Notes: generated by a model not told the origin, from the letters alone. Positions 24,843 to 34,600 are shown, counted from the first letter of the stretch. The stretch: 42,241 bases of DNA from Sandarakinorhabdus sp. (GCA_020693225.1 JAIMJL010000011.1:1-42241), one strand, 5' to 3'. Numbers and translations: made by a program.

Positions 24843-26237
24843 ATGGTCGATATCAACCTCCAGCCCGCCGGACCGCCGGCCGCCATGGCAGACAATCGTC
24901 TGCAACCGGCCTTCCTGCGCGCCGTGGAGGCGGCGCTGGATTCCGATGAAACCGGCGAAGCCCGCGCACTCGTCCAGCCGCTGCACCCGGCCGATGTCGC
25001 CGATCTGTTCGAACAGCTGTCACGCGATCGCCGGCAACCGCTGGCGCTGGCGCTGGGCGATGCGCTGAACGCCGATGTGCTGGCGGAAATGAATGATTGG
25101 GTGCGCGACGAGATTGTCGGCCTGCTTGATCCCGCCCAGGTCGCCGAAGCCATGGCCGACATGGATACCGACGATGCGGTGGCCATCATCGAGGAGATGG
25201 AGCCTGAAGACCAGGCCGCCGTGCTCGATGAAATGTCCGCCGACGATCGCGTGGCGATTGAAACCGCGCTCTCCTATCCCGAGGAATCCGCCGGCCGCCT
25301 GATGCAGCGCGAGCTGGTCACCTGCCCGGAACATTTCACCATCGGCGACGTGATCGACATGCTGCGCGCCGGCAAGGACGACATCACCGATTTCTGGGAA
25401 ATCTTCGTGATCGATGCCGATCGGCGGCCGATCGGCACCATGCGCCTGTCATGGGTGCTCACCAGCCCGCGCGATCTGCTGGTTGGTGACGTGATGCAAC
25501 GCGAACAGACGCTCATCCCGGTGGAGATGGATCAGGAAGAAGTCGCGCTCCGCTTCCAGAAATATGCGCTCATTTCCGCCGCTGTCGTGGAAAGCGATGG
25601 TCGCCTCGCCGGCGTCATCACCGCCGATGATATCGTCCACATCATCGCGGAAGAAGCGGGCGAAGACATATTGAAGCTGTCCGGTGCCGGCGACGGCGAC
25701 ATCAACGAGCCGGTGATCGACAGCTACAAGGCCCGCGTGCGCTGGCTGATCGCCAATCTCGGCACCGCGCTCATCTCCTCGGCCATCATCGCCAGCTTCG
25801 GCGCCACCATCGAAAAGATGGTGGTGCTCGCCGCGCTCACGCCAATTGTCGCCTCGATCGGCGGCAACACCGGCAACCAGACCATGGCCGTCATCGTGCG
25901 CGCGCTGGCCACCGATCAACTCACCCAGAGCAACACGCGCCGCACCATCTGGCGTGAGGCCCGCCTTGCCATATTGAACGGCGTCACCATCGCCTTGCTG
26001 CTGGGCCTCGGCGTCAGCCTGGTGCTGTCCAGCCCGGCGCTTGGCCTCGTCATCGCCATGGCCACCCTGTTCAACATCCTGATTGCCGGCATGGCCGGCG
26101 TGCTGGTGCCGCTCGGGCTGAAGCGTCTGGGCGTGGATCCGGCCGTCGCGTCATCCGTCTTCGTCACGATGATCACCGACAGCATGGGTTTCCTGCTGTT
26201 CCTCGGCCTCGCCGCCGCCAGCGGCATCGCGACCTGA
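24843..26237 (+). CDS. mgtE: magnesium transporter MgtE
   Basis: 464 residues. Inner-membrane Mg2+ channel gated by its cytoplasmic domains. N-terminal MgtE_N superhelix (about 25-150, including LVQPLHPADVADLFEQL and MEPEDQAAVLDEM), then paired CBS domains (about 150-275, with TIGDVIDMLR and GVITADDIVHIIAEEAGEDI), then the five-helix pore domain with the family signature SIGGNTGNQTMAVIVRALA. It stands alone, after repeat copy B and before a convergent DUF2807 gene (25-bp gap). I see no recognisable magnesium riboswitch in the 54 bp between repeat and start. Confidence 0.96.
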   Translation: MVDINLQPAGPPAAMADNRLQPAFLRAVEAALDSDETGEARALVQPLHPADVADLFEQLSRDRRQPLALALGDALNADVLAEMNDWVRDEIVGLLDPAQVAEAMADMDTDDAVAIIEEMEPEDQAAVLDEMSADDRVAIETALSYPEESAGRLMQRELVTCPEHFTIGDVIDMLRAGKDDITDFWEIFVIDADRRPIGTMRLSWVLTSPRDLLVGDVMQREQTLIPVEMDQEEVALRFQKYALISAAVVESDGRLAGVITADDIVHIIAEEAGEDILKLSGAGDGDINEPVIDSYKARVRWLIANLGTALISSAIIASFGATIEKMVVLAALTPIVASIGGNTGNQTMAVIVRALATDQLTQSNTRRTIWREARLAILNGVTIALLLGLGVSLVLSSPALGLVIAMATLFNILIAGMAGVLVPLGLKRLGVDPAVASSVFVTMITDSMGFLLFLGLAAASGIAT

Positions 26238-26262
26238 ATCGCGCCGGCTGACTCCGCAGCGG

Positions 26263-26940
26263 TTACCCGCAGCGCGTCGTGCCCGAACCGGTCGTCCGCG
26301 TGGTGCAGCGCGCCCCGCCTGTCACGTCGATATTGCCCGATCCGGTAATCGCAAGGTCCGCTGTGCCGGTCGCCCTGGCCTTCACATTGCCCGATCCGGT
26401 CACCGCCACCCGAAGTGTGGCGCATTGCAGGCGCGACGCGTCGATAGTACCGCTGCCCGTCAGCCGCACCACCGCGTCATCACAGCTGCCCGCGCCCTTG
26501 ATGTCGCCCGCCCCGGAAATGCCGAGCGACAGCGAGCTGGCCTTCAAATCGGGCAGAAGCATGGTACCCGACCCGCTGACCCGCCCGGAAAACGGCCCTG
26601 TAACGCGGTCCACCCCCATGTTGCCTGAGCCGCTCAGCGTGGCAGACAGCAGCGAACCGGTGGTCACCGCCACCCGCACCGGCTTGCCGCCCCAGCCTTG
26701 TGACCCGCGCTTCTGACCGATCCGCAGCACGCCGTTTTCGACCCGGATATCCAGCCGTTCCAGTTGCTTGTCCTCGCCCGTTGCCAGCACCGAGGGGGCA
26801 AGGCCGGTGCGGATATCGACATCGGCCGATCCTTCCAGATCGACCCGGTCGAAGGCGGAAATCGCAAAGCTGCGCTCGGCCGCAAGCACCGGCGGTGCAG
26901 TCAGCAGAGTGGACAGGATGAGGGCAAGAGACAGGCGCAT
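26263..26940 (-). CDS. exported DUF2807 (auto-transporter adhesin head GIN domain) protein
   Basis: 225 residues. The signal peptide MRLSLALILSTLLTAPPVLA is followed by a beta-solenoid of short repeats, each carrying GSG or a close variant (LSGSGNMG, VSGSGTML, ISGAGDIK, LTGSGTID, VTGSGNVK, ITGSGNID). This is the DUF2807 fold, found in periplasmic or surface proteins of unknown role; despite the Pfam name, adhesion is not shown. SDVDI-like strands at the start (EGSADVDIRTGL) match the family. The ATG at 26940 is chosen for the leader; the frame is open upstream without one. Confidence 0.87.
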   Translation of the reverse strand: MRLSLALILSTLLTAPPVLAAERSFAISAFDRVDLEGSADVDIRTGLAPSVLATGEDKQLERLDIRVENGVLRIGQKRGSQGWGGKPVRVAVTTGSLLSATLSGSGNMGVDRVTGPFSGRVSGSGTMLLPDLKASSLSLGISGAGDIKGAGSCDDAVVRLTGSGTIDASRLQCATLRVAVTGSGNVKARATGTADLAITGSGNIDVTGGARCTTRTTGSGTTRCG

Positions 26941-27077
26941 CGGAACTCCCCGATCAAAAGCCTCTCTCGCGGGCAGCCATACCGGCCGGCCGGGCCCGGC
27001 GCAATGGAAAACGGCGTCGCTGCCACCCGCAGGCGGAAGAGACGCCGTCAATCCGTGTCCGGCTTTGCGGTCGCCGG

Positions 27078-27578
27078 TCAGGCGGCCTTCAGCACCAGCT
27101 CGATTTCCTTTTGCGCCGCCGGCTCGTCGATGTTCTTCATCGCCGCCACTTCGCGCGCCAGCCGGCTGATCGCCGCTTCGAAAATCTGCCGCTCCGAATA
27201 GCTTTGTTCCGGCTGGTCTTCCGCGCGGTGCAGATCGCGCACCACCTCGGCGATGCAGACCAGATCGCCGGAATTGATCTTGGCTTCATATTCCTGCGCC
27301 CGGCGCGACCACATGATGCGCTTGATCCGCGGCTTGCCCTTCAACGTCAGAAGCGCGTCCTTCAGGGTCGCCTCGCTGGAAAGCTTGCGCATGCCAACGC
27401 CTTCTGCCTTGTTGGTGGGCACCTTCAGGGTCATGCGTTCCTTGTCAAACCGCAGCACATAAAGCTCGAGCTTGGTGCCGGCGATTTCGCTGGACTGGAT
27501 TTCGACAACACGGCCCACGCCGTGCTTGGGATAAACGACATTGTCGCCTACCTGGAAAATGAGCGCCTTGACTGCCAT
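27078..27578 (-). CDS. CarD family transcriptional regulator
   Basis: 166 residues. The N-terminal CarD/TRCF RNA polymerase-interacting domain (FQVGDNVVYPKHGVGRVVEI, residues 7-26, then YVLRFDKERMTLKVPTNK) is followed by the helical DNA-binding domain (RIKRIMWSRRAQEYEAKINS and VRDLHRAEDQPEQSYSERQI). CarD-type proteins bind the polymerase beta subunit and stabilise open complexes at housekeeping and rRNA promoters. The ATG at 27578 has GAAAGGA upstream. It follows recA on the same strand but after a 363-bp gap, so it probably has its own promoter. Confidence 0.94.
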   Translation of the reverse strand: MAVKALIFQVGDNVVYPKHGVGRVVEIQSSEIAGTKLELYVLRFDKERMTLKVPTNKAEGVGMRKLSSEATLKDALLTLKGKPRIKRIMWSRRAQEYEAKINSGDLVCIAEVVRDLHRAEDQPEQSYSERQIFEAAISRLAREVAAMKNIDEPAAQKEIELVLKAA

Positions 27579-27941
27579 GGTCCGGTCTTGTCCTTTCGCT
27601 TCGCGCGGCCGGCTGCCCATGGCGGAAGCCCGCTCTGCCCGAAACTATCAGGCACCCCGAACGGATCAGGGAGAGCGGGGCAACATGGGGCAGCAAGGCG
27701 TGTCTCGCGGTTGGTTCAACTGTTTTGGTGACTGCCGGGCGAGACCGAGGCAACCACCGGGTGGCGACACTGATGCAAAACAAGGCTTTCTACCCCGCGC
27801 CGCTGACCCTATGCGAATTCCGCAAATTTCGAGACATTCACGCTAGATCGCCGACATGATTTTGCACCAGCGATACCGCTCATAGCAGAATTATGACACT
27901 TATTCCACCCTTAATGCCCATAAGGCCCGCCGCAGCAGGCC
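27579..27941. other. 363-bp intergenic stretch between recA and carD
   Basis: No convincing ORF on either strand. The recA-proximal part (27830-27920) is AT-richer than its surroundings and contains an imperfect dyad GAATAAG...ATAATTC read on the minus strand (around 27889-27906). It probably holds the carD promoter and a long leader; I cannot place the -35/-10 elements with confidence. Confidence 0.4.
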
Positions 27942-27943
27942 TT
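27921..27943 (-). terminator. hairpin at the end of recA
   Basis: AAGGCC and GGCCTT form a 6-bp stem around a 10-base loop, overlapping the recA stop codon. No T-run follows on the minus strand, so intrinsic termination is uncertain. Confidence 0.35.
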
Positions 27944-28967
27944 ACATGTCGTCATCCGCGTCCGGGCCAGCCAGCAGTGCGTCTGAAACGCCCGCTGCAT
28001 TCTCGCGGATCGAGGCTTCCAGCTTGTCCCGCATCGCCGGATTCTCGGTCAGGAATTTCTTGGCATTCTCGCGCCCCTGGCCGATCCGGGTGCTGTCATA
28101 GGAAAACCACGCACCGGATTTCTCCACCAATCCGGCCTTCACCCCCAGATCGAGGATTTCGCCGGTCTTGCTGATGCCGGCGCCATACATGATGTCGAAT
28201 TCCACTTGCCGGAACGGCGGCGCCACCTTGTTCTTCACCACTTTCACCCGCGTGGTGTTGCCCACGATATCGTCGCGGTCCTTGATTTGCCCGGTGCGGC
28301 GGATATCCAGCCGCACACTGGCATAGAATTTCAGCGCATTGCCCCCGGTCGTCGTCTCCGGATTGCCATACATCACGCCGATTTTCATACGCAGCTGGTT
28401 GATGAAGATCACGATGCAGCGCGAGCGCGAAATCGAACCCGTCAGCTTGCGCAGCGACTGGCTCATCAGCCGCGCCTGCAGGCCGACGTGGCTATCGCCC
28501 ATTTCGCCTTCGATCTCCGCCCGCGGCACCAGCGCCGCCACCGAATCAATCACCAGCACGTCAATCGCATTGGATCGCACCAGCGTGTCAACGATCTCCA
28601 GCGCCTGCTCGCCGGTATCCGGCTGCGAAACGATCAGATTCTCGGTGTCCACGCCCAGCTTCTTGGCATAGATCGGGTCCAGCGCATGTTCGGCATCCAC
28701 AAAAGCCGCAGTGCCGCCGGCCTTTTGCGCCTCGGCAATCACATGCAGCGCCAGCGTTGTTTTCCCCGAGCTTTCCGGACCATAAATCTCGATCACCCGG
28801 CCGCGCGGCAAGCCACCGATGCCCAGCGCAATGTCCAGCCCCAGCGAGCCGGTCGAGATGGATTCGATTTCCAGGATGTCGCGCTGGCCCAGCTTCATGG
28901 CCGAGCCCTTGCCGAACGCGCGGTCAATCTGGGCGAGAGCTGCCTCCAGCGCCTTTTCCCTGTCCAT
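27942..28967 (-). CDS. recA: recombinase RecA
   Basis: 341 residues. Strand exchange ATPase for homologous recombination and coprotease for LexA. The Walker A GPESSGKT (63-70), [40 protein letters not shown] (L2 region) and [20 protein letters not shown] are all present. The C-terminal tail is acidic (GPDADDDM). The ATG at 28967 gives the normal start [20 protein letters not shown]; an open extension to 29093 lacks family similarity. It lies downstream of the hybrid kinase gene with a 135-bp gap, in which I could not find a standard LexA box. Confidence 0.97.
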   Translation of the reverse strand: MDREKALEAALAQIDRAFGKGSAMKLGQRDILEIESISTGSLGLDIALGIGGLPRGRVIEIYGPESSGKTTLALHVIAEAQKAGGTAAFVDAEHALDPIYAKKLGVDTENLIVSQPDTGEQALEIVDTLVRSNAIDVLVIDSVAALVPRAEIEGEMGDSHVGLQARLMSQSLRKLTGSISRSRCIVIFINQLRMKIGVMYGNPETTTGGNALKFYASVRLDIRRTGQIKDRDDIVGNTTRVKVVKNKVAPPFRQVEFDIMYGAGISKTGEILDLGVKAGLVEKSGAWFSYDSTRIGQGRENAKKFLTENPAMRDKLEASIRENAAGVSDALLAGPDADDDM

Positions 28968-29102
28968 GATGGCAAATGTCCCTTGTTGCAGCCTGCGCCG
29001 CCTTGCTCGACCCGCCGCCAGTGGTAAAGGCTGGATGCTGGATACGCAAGATTGCTTGCAGCAGTTCGTACCCGCTTTGTTCTGCCAATACAAGCGATCA
29101 CG

Positions 29103-30362
29103 CTACCGAAGCAGAGCGTCAATTTCCTCCGTCAGGGCCTGCAAACCGAAGGGCTTTGCGAGGAAAGCAAAGTCCAGCGCCGCCACCGCCTCCCGCGCCG
29201 CCGCGTCGGCATAGCCGGAAATCAGCAGCACCGGCAGCTCTGGCCGCTCCGCGCGCAGCGCCTGCGCCAGCGCAATGCCGTCCATCCCGCCCAGCCTGAT
29301 GTCAGACACAAGCGCCGCAATCTCCGGATGCTCGGCAAAGCGCGCCAAGGCCTCCTCGCCGCTGGCCGCCTGCACCACCCGGAATCCGGCCGTCTCCAAA
29401 GCCCGCGCCGCCGATAGCCGCAGCAGGCTTTCGTCCTCCGCCAGCAACAGCATCGGCGCCTGCAAGGGGGCCTGCCGCACCACCGCCGGCTGCCGCGCCT
29501 TGCCCTCATCCGGCAGATAGATGGTAAAACGCGCGCCCCCCAGCGGCCCGTTGTCCAGCAGCAGATACCCGCCCGACTGCTTCACAATGCCATAAGCCGT
29601 GGCAAGCCCCAGCCCCTGCCCGCCGGTGCGGGTGGTGAAATAGGGCTCGAAGATCCGCGCCGCATTCTCCGCCGGCACGCCGGGCCCGTCATCGGAAACG
29701 CTCAGCCAGCCATAGTCCGCAAACGGCATGAAGCCCGCGCCGGCCGGCACATGGCGCCCGTTCGCCCGCCCGGTCTCGATGCGAACCCGCCCGATCCGCC
29801 CCTGCGCCGCCACCGCGTCGCGCGCATTCAAAACCAGGTTGATGATCACCCGCTCCAGCGCCACCCGATCCGCCCGGATCGGCACCTCGGTCAGCATGCC
29901 GGCCATATCCAGCACCGCCTGCCGCCCCGCCAGCGCCACCAGTGTCGGCCCCAGCGCGGCGACGATTTCTCCAAAGCTCGTTCGCACCGGCTTCAAAGTC
30001 TCCTGCCGCGAAAAGGCCAGCAGCTGGTGTATCAACGCTCCGGCGCGGGTCGCCTGTTCGGCGATGGCCGCAAGGTCGCGGGCATTTTCCCCGCCGCGCG
30101 GCAGCCGCGCCGCCACCAGCTCGGTGGTCGCCACAATCGCCCCCAGCATGTTGTTCAGATCATGCGCCAGCCCCGCCGCCAGCAGCCCCACCGCCTCGGT
30201 CCGCACAGGCGGCACCACAGGCGGCACCGGGGAAGGCGTCACGGGCACCGGAGGCGCGCGCCGCAAATCGGCCGTTGCCGGAACCTTTGTCGAAGGACTG
30301 GTCGAAGAATTGATCGTTGAACCCGTGATAGCCGCGCACCTTCCGAAAGACGCGCCTTTCAA
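29103..30362 (-). CDS. CckA-like hybrid histidine kinase without sensor or membrane domains
   Basis: Up to 419 residues. HisKA with phosphoacceptor His67 in LLAAGLAHDLNNMLGAIVAT, HATPase with N box INLVLNARDAV, G1 SVSDDGPGVP and G2 GGQGLGLATAYGIV, then a receiver with Asp354 in VSDIRLGGMDG, acidic DE at 310-311, and the conserved KPF. The domain order and sequence style match the CckA core, and the recA/smpB neighbourhood is where cckA lies in Caulobacter, as I recall. CckA normally has membrane helices and PAS domains (about 650-700 residues). Here there is no room: the upstream gene ends at 30399. The N-terminal 55 residues are Pro/Thr-rich. The start is uncertain: no ATG; TTG at 30362 or an internal GTG. 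It would feed a ChpT-CtrA type relay if it is CckA. Confidence 0.85.
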   Translation of the reverse strand: MKGASFGRCAAITGSTINSSTSPSTKVPATADLRRAPPVPVTPSPVPPVVPPVRTEAVGLLAAGLAHDLNNMLGAIVATTELVAARLPRGGENARDLAAIAEQATRAGALIHQLLAFSRQETLKPVRTSFGEIVAALGPTLVALAGRQAVLDMAGMLTEVPIRADRVALERVIINLVLNARDAVAAQGRIGRVRIETGRANGRHVPAGAGFMPFADYGWLSVSDDGPGVPAENAARIFEPYFTTRTGGQGLGLATAYGIVKQSGGYLLLDNGPLGGARFTIYLPDEGKARQPAVVRQAPLQAPMLLLAEDESLLRLSAARALETAGFRVVQAASGEEALARFAEHPEIAALVSDIRLGGMDGIALAQALRAERPELPVLLISGYADAAAREAVAALDFAFLAKPFGLQALTEEIDALLR

Positions 30363-30398
30363 CGGCCGCAGAGCCGCAGCCCTTAAGTCACCCGCCGC

Positions 30399-30950
30399 TC
30401 AACCCGATATGTCCGGCTGCAACGCGCGGTCGCGCACCGCGCGATGCCGCAGCCGCCGCTTGCGCCGCTGCGCCACCCAGAAGCGCCAGCCGATATGCAC
30501 CGCAAAAAAACCAATCGTCGCGCTGACCGCCGCAAAGATCAGCAGCCCCAGATAGGTCGGCCCGGCCGCCGTCACCAGCCAGCGAACAATGCCCTCAAAC
30601 AGCCCCGCATCCGATCCCAGCGTGATGTTCGCATCCGATTTCAGCCGCAGCGCCGTCTTGCCCACCAGATAGGCCAGATAATAGATGAACGGCACCGTGA
30701 ACGGATTGGTCACGAAGGTGGAAAGCGCGGCCACCGGAAGATTGGCCCGCGCCGCCACCGCAAACACCGCGGCAAAGGGCGTCTGCGCCACCGGAATCGC
30801 AAAGCCGGAAAACAGCCCCAGTGCTGCCCCGCGCGCCACTCCGCGCCGGTTGAATCGCCAGATCAGCGGGCTTTTCAGATGGTGCGCAAAAGGCCGCAAC
30901 ATGCGGGATTGCAACAGCTCTTCGCGCGTGGGTATTTTCCGCCAATTCAC
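30399..30950 (-). CDS. DUF2062 membrane protein
   Basis: About 183 residues. DUF2062 proteins are small inner-membrane proteins of unknown function. Conserved features: RPFAHHLKSPLIWRFNRRGV, then ARGAALGLFSGFAIPVAQTP (membrane helix), LPVAALSTFVTNPFTVPFIY, and a C-terminal membrane helix YLGLLIFAAVSATIGFF followed by a basic tail. The start is inferred: tandem GTG codons at 30953 and 30950 with GGAG 5-8 nt upstream; 30950 gives the usual beginning (NWRKIPTREELL). An ATG at 30902 would cut off conserved residues. In alphaproteobacteria it commonly lies beside smpB and the cckA-type kinase. Confidence 0.85.
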   Translation of the reverse strand: MNWRKIPTREELLQSRMLRPFAHHLKSPLIWRFNRRGVARGAALGLFSGFAIPVAQTPFAAVFAVAARANLPVAALSTFVTNPFTVPFIYYLAYLVGKTALRLKSDANITLGSDAGLFEGIVRWLVTAAGPTYLGLLIFAAVSATIGFFAVHIGWRFWVAQRRKRRLRHRAVRDRALQPDISG

Positions 30951-31097
30951 CACGCCTGCTCCGCACTTCCCACTTTCCGCCCGCGTTCCGCACGATATCA
31001 CGAACACACGACCATGCGCGCGCTCCCGGCCTAAATGTCCCCTTGTGCCGGTGCGCGCAAGCAGTCCGGCCCATTTTTGCCGCAACCCCGGCGCGCC

Positions 31098-31577
31098 TCA
31101 TCCCCGGTCGCGCATGATCCGCCCCTGCTCGCGCTTCCAGTCCTGCTCCTTCTGGTGCTCGCGCTTGTCGTGCATCTTGCGGCCCTTGGCCAGCGCCAGC
31201 TCCACCTTGGCCCGCCCGCGATCGTTGAAATAGACGCTCAAGGGCACCAGCGTCATGCCCTGCCGCGAAACCGCGCTGTGCAGCTTCTCGATCTCCCGCT
31301 CGCGCAGCAACAGCTTGCGCGGTCGCTTCGGCTCATGGTTGTTGCGATTGCCGTGGCTGAATTCCGGGATATTCGCGTTGATCAGCCACACTTCGCCATT
31401 CTTCACCTCGGCATAGCTCTCGGCAATCGAGCCTTCGCCAAAGCGCAGCGATTTCACCTCCGTGCCGGCCAGCATGATGCCCGCCTCGAACACCTCGTCC
31501 ACCGCATATTCAAAGCGGGCGCGGCGATTCTCGGCAACAATTTTCGCCTTGGTTGCCTCTCGTCTGGGCCTGGCCAT
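31098..31577 (-). CDS. smpB: SsrA-binding protein SmpB
   Basis: 159 residues. It delivers tmRNA to stalled ribosomes for trans-translation. Beta-barrel core [54 protein letters not shown] and [12 protein letters not shown] are conserved. The basic C-terminal tail ([20 protein letters not shown]) is the part that mimics codon-anticodon pairing. The ATG overlaps the dapA stop by one base (TGATG). The tmRNA gene is not in this window. Confidence 0.97.
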   Translation of the reverse strand: MARPRREATKAKIVAENRRARFEYAVDEVFEAGIMLAGTEVKSLRFGEGSIAESYAEVKNGEVWLINANIPEFSHGNRNNHEPKRPRKLLLREREIEKLHSAVSRQGMTLVPLSVYFNDRGRAKVELALAKGRKMHDKREHQKEQDWKREQGRIMRDRG

Positions 31578-32458
31578 CAGGGCGTGATGCCCGCGATCGC
31601 CATCGCCGAATCCACGATCGCTCGCGCCGTCGCCGAGGGCGCCACCACCGGCAGTCTGGTATCCGCCGTCATCCGCCGCAACAGCGACAGGGCATATTTG
31701 GTCGGCCCGGGGCTCGCATCGGCAAACAGCGCCTGGTGCAGCGGCCAGAGCTGGTCCTGCAAAGCCAGTGCGCCGGCGAAATCGCCCTCCGCGCAGGCAG
31801 CCACCTGCCGCGCGTTCAAGGCCGGTGCCACATTGGCCGTCACCGAAATCGCCCCGTGCGCCCCGTGCGCCATCGCCCCCAATGTCATGTAATCATTGCC
31901 GGAAAGAATACAGAAATCCTGCCCCACCATGTGCCGGATCTCGCTGATCCGGTTGATGTCGCCGGTCGATTCCTTGCACCCCACAATGCGCGGATGCTCG
32001 GCCAGCCGCGCCATCGTCTCGGTCGTCATGTCGATCCCGCTGCGGCCGGGAATATTGTAGATCAGGATCGGCAGCGCGCTGCGATCGGCCAACCAGCCAA
32101 AATGCGCCAGCAATCCCGCCTGCCCCGGCTTGTTGTAATAGGGGCAAACCACCAGCGCCGCATCCGCGCCCGCCGCCGCTGCCCGCGCGATATGATGCTC
32201 CGCCACCCGCGTGTCATTCGATCCACATCCGGCAATCACCGGCACCCGGCCGGCCGCCGCCTGCACCGTCAAGGCCACCACATGGTCATGCTCTTCGATC
32301 GAAAGCGTCGCCGATTCGCCGGTCGTGCCACATGGCACCAGCCCGCCCGAGCCTTGCGCGATCTGCCATTCCACAAAATCCGCCAGCGCCGCCTCGTCGA
32401 TCCGGTCATCCCGAAACGGCGTCACAAGGGCAGGAATGGAACCGGAGAAGTGGGTCAT
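31577..32458 (-). CDS. dapA: 4-hydroxy-tetrahydrodipicolinate synthase
   Basis: 293 residues. First committed step of lysine/diaminopimelate synthesis: condensation of pyruvate with aspartate semialdehyde. [12 protein letters not shown] at the N-terminus, [16 protein letters not shown], the catalytic tyrosine in [12 protein letters not shown] and the Schiff-base lysine in [12 protein letters not shown] are all intact. The ATG at 32458 is followed by the normal N-terminus; the frame is open far upstream across the transglycosylase gene on the other strand, with no coding character. Divergent from slt and coupled to smpB. Confidence 0.97.
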   Translation of the reverse strand: MTHFSGSIPALVTPFRDDRIDEAALADFVEWQIAQGSGGLVPCGTTGESATLSIEEHDHVVALTVQAAAGRVPVIAGCGSNDTRVAEHHIARAAAAGADAALVVCPYYNKPGQAGLLAHFGWLADRSALPILIYNIPGRSGIDMTTETMARLAEHPRIVGCKESTGDINRISEIRHMVGQDFCILSGNDYMTLGAMAHGAHGAISVTANVAPALNARQVAACAEGDFAGALALQDQLWPLHQALFADASPGPTKYALSLLRRMTADTRLPVVAPSATARAIVDSAMAIAGITP

Positions 32459-32542
32459 GGGCAAGTCCAGGGGCAGCGACAGGAGCGGAAGCGGCAGAGC
32501 TTTTGCTTGGCGCTCGCAAGGCCGTTGCCTAAAGACATTGCC

Positions 32543-34546
32543 ATGTATGCGCAACTCCGGCCGCTCGCCGCCCTCCTCGCCCCGATCGCCCTGACCTGCC
32601 TCGCCCTGCCGGCAAACGCCCAGGCCGACACCGCATCGCGCGCCTGGCTCGGCCAGATGTTCTCCACCTTCGACGGCGGCGCCAGCTTCGCACCGGTCAA
32701 CGCCCCCACCCCCACCGCGCAGTCGCTCGCCATGTGGGACTGGCTGCGCCGCACCCCGTCCAGCATCGGTGCCGCCCCGCCGCTTGCCACGCAGGCCGCC
32801 TTCATCACCGCCCACCCCGGCTGGCCGCAGCTCGCCGCCATCCGCCGCCGCGCCGAAGCGCAGGCCGCCGATCCGCTCACCTCCGATGCCGATGCCCGCG
32901 CCTTCTTCCAGCAGGTGCCGCCCACCTCCGCCAACGGCCAGGCCCGCATGGCGCTCGTCAATTCCGGCCCGCAAGCCACCGATCAGGCCCGCCTCGCCTG
33001 GACCCGCGCCGGCCTCGCCCCGGCGCTCGAATCGGCGATCGATGCCCGCTTCGGCAGCAGCTTCACCCGCGCCGATCATGCCAAACGCGCCGACGCCCTG
33101 CTCTGGGGCGGCCAGACCAGCGCCGCCGCCCGCCTCCTTCCCCGGCTGGACGATCCCGAACGCGCCCTCGCACAAGCCCGCATCGCACTGCGCACCAGCG
33201 CGGCAGACGCCGAGGGTCGAGTCTCCTCCGTCCCCGCCAGCCTCCGCCGCAACCCCGGCCTCACCTATGATCGCGCCCTCTGGCTCGAAAAGCGCGGCCG
33301 CCTGTCCGAAGCCGAAGCCCTGCTGGTGCGCGGCGACATCGAACCCGGAGCCGTCACCGCCGCCGAAACCTGGCTGGAAAAGCGCCTCGCCATGGGCCGC
33401 GTCGCCATGCGCCGGGGCGATGCGCTCACCGCCGCCCGTCTGCTCGGCAACCACAAGACCTTTGCGTCCGATGCCGATCTCGCCACCCTGCCGCTCTCGC
33501 AACGGATCGATCTCTCCGACACCGAATGGCTCGCCGGCTGGCTCTATCTGCGCAAGTTGAACCGCCCGGAAGACGCCGTCCGCCACTTCAAGGCCTTCAA
33601 CGCCGCCGTCACCACCCCCATTAGCCGCTCGCGCGGCGATTATTGGCTCGGCCGCGCCGAAAAAGCCCGCGGCAACCAGGCCGAGGCGAAGGCCGCCTTC
33701 GAACGCGCCGCCCAGCATTTCGATTATTTCTATGGCCAGCTCGCCGCCGAAGAGCTGGGCCGCCTCCCCGCCCTGCCCAAGCCCGGCACCACCAGCATCA
33801 CCGACGCCGATCGCGCGAAGTTCGAGCAATCCAGCCTGCGCAAGGCGGTTGCCCTGCTCAATGCCATGGGCAGCCGCGAGCGCGAATCCGCCTTCGTGCG
33901 CGCGCTCGCCGAATCCGTAACCACCCCCGGCGAAGCCCGCCTCACGGCAGATTATGGCGCCTCCATCAACCGCCCCGACATGGGCGTGTGGACCTGGAAA
34001 ACCGCCCGCCCGCGCGGCGACATGGGAACCTTCGACAAGGCCTATCCCAGGCTTCCCGCCAACGCCTCCGTTCCGTCGCGCGAATGGATCATTTCGCACG
34101 CCATCGCCCGCCAGGAATCCAGCTTCGATCGCACCGCCATGTCGTCCGCCGGCGCGCGCGGCCTGATGCAGCTGATGCCGGCCACCGCCCGCGATGTGGC
34201 CACCAAACTCGGCCAGCCCTATGATGGCGAGCGGCTGTTCTCCGATCCCGCCTACAACATCACCTTCGGCAGCTATTACATCGGCCTCCGGCGGGACAAT
34301 TTCTCCAACGCCGCACTCGCCATCGCCGCCTACAATGCCGGCGCCGGCAATGTGCGAAAGTGGCTAACCGCCTATGGCGACCCCCGCACCACGGTCGATC
34401 CGATCGACTGGGTGGAAATGATCCCGATCCAGGAAACCCGCACCTACGTGCAGCGCGTCACCGAAAACGCCGTCGTCTACAGCCTGCTGGAACCGCAACG
34501 GCAGGGGGCCAACCCCAAAGCCTCGGCCTGGCTGCGGGGGAATTGA
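32543..34546 (+). CDS. slt: soluble lytic murein transglycosylase
   Basis: 667 residues. Periplasmic enzyme that cleaves peptidoglycan glycan strands to 1,6-anhydro products. The signal peptide runs to about residue 26 (ending PANA). A long alpha-helical superhelical (U/L-type) region with repeated Ala-rich helices spans about 60-480. The C-terminal SLT domain has the catalytic glutamate in ISHAIARQESSFDRTAMSSA, GLMQLMPATARDVA, and AIAAYNAGAGNVRKWL. It lies divergent from dapA across 84 bp. The gene symbol is by similarity to the family; the extra N-terminal length fits Slt70-type proteins. Confidence 0.93.
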   Translation: MYAQLRPLAALLAPIALTCLALPANAQADTASRAWLGQMFSTFDGGASFAPVNAPTPTAQSLAMWDWLRRTPSSIGAAPPLATQAAFITAHPGWPQLAAIRRRAEAQAADPLTSDADARAFFQQVPPTSANGQARMALVNSGPQATDQARLAWTRAGLAPALESAIDARFGSSFTRADHAKRADALLWGGQTSAAARLLPRLDDPERALAQARIALRTSAADAEGRVSSVPASLRRNPGLTYDRALWLEKRGRLSEAEALLVRGDIEPGAVTAAETWLEKRLAMGRVAMRRGDALTAARLLGNHKTFASDADLATLPLSQRIDLSDTEWLAGWLYLRKLNRPEDAVRHFKAFNAAVTTPISRSRGDYWLGRAEKARGNQAEAKAAFERAAQHFDYFYGQLAAEELGRLPALPKPGTTSITDADRAKFEQSSLRKAVALLNAMGSRERESAFVRALAESVTTPGEARLTADYGASINRPDMGVWTWKTARPRGDMGTFDKAYPRLPANASVPSREWIISHAIARQESSFDRTAMSSAGARGLMQLMPATARDVATKLGQPYDGERLFSDPAYNITFGSYYIGLRRDNFSNAALAIAAYNAGAGNVRKWLTAYGDPRTTVDPIDWVEMIPIQETRTYVQRVTENAVVYSLLEPQRQGANPKASAWLRGN

Positions 34547-34600
34547 CGAAGCCGCATTCCGCGCTTCTCCAGTCGCTCCAATCCCGCTAAACCTGCGCGC

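Noticed and set aside
29064-29082. Two GTTC direct repeats upstream of recA as a possible alphaproteobacterial LexA box
   Set aside because: The spacing is 11 nt rather than the 7 nt of the known GTTC-N7-GTTC box, and no other SOS-type dyad is convincing.
31577-34099. Minus-strand open frame of 840 codons covering dapA and most of slt
   Set aside because: Only the dapA part (to 32458) has family sequence. The upstream part is Gly/Ala-rich antisense to the transglycosylase, so it is not a fusion.
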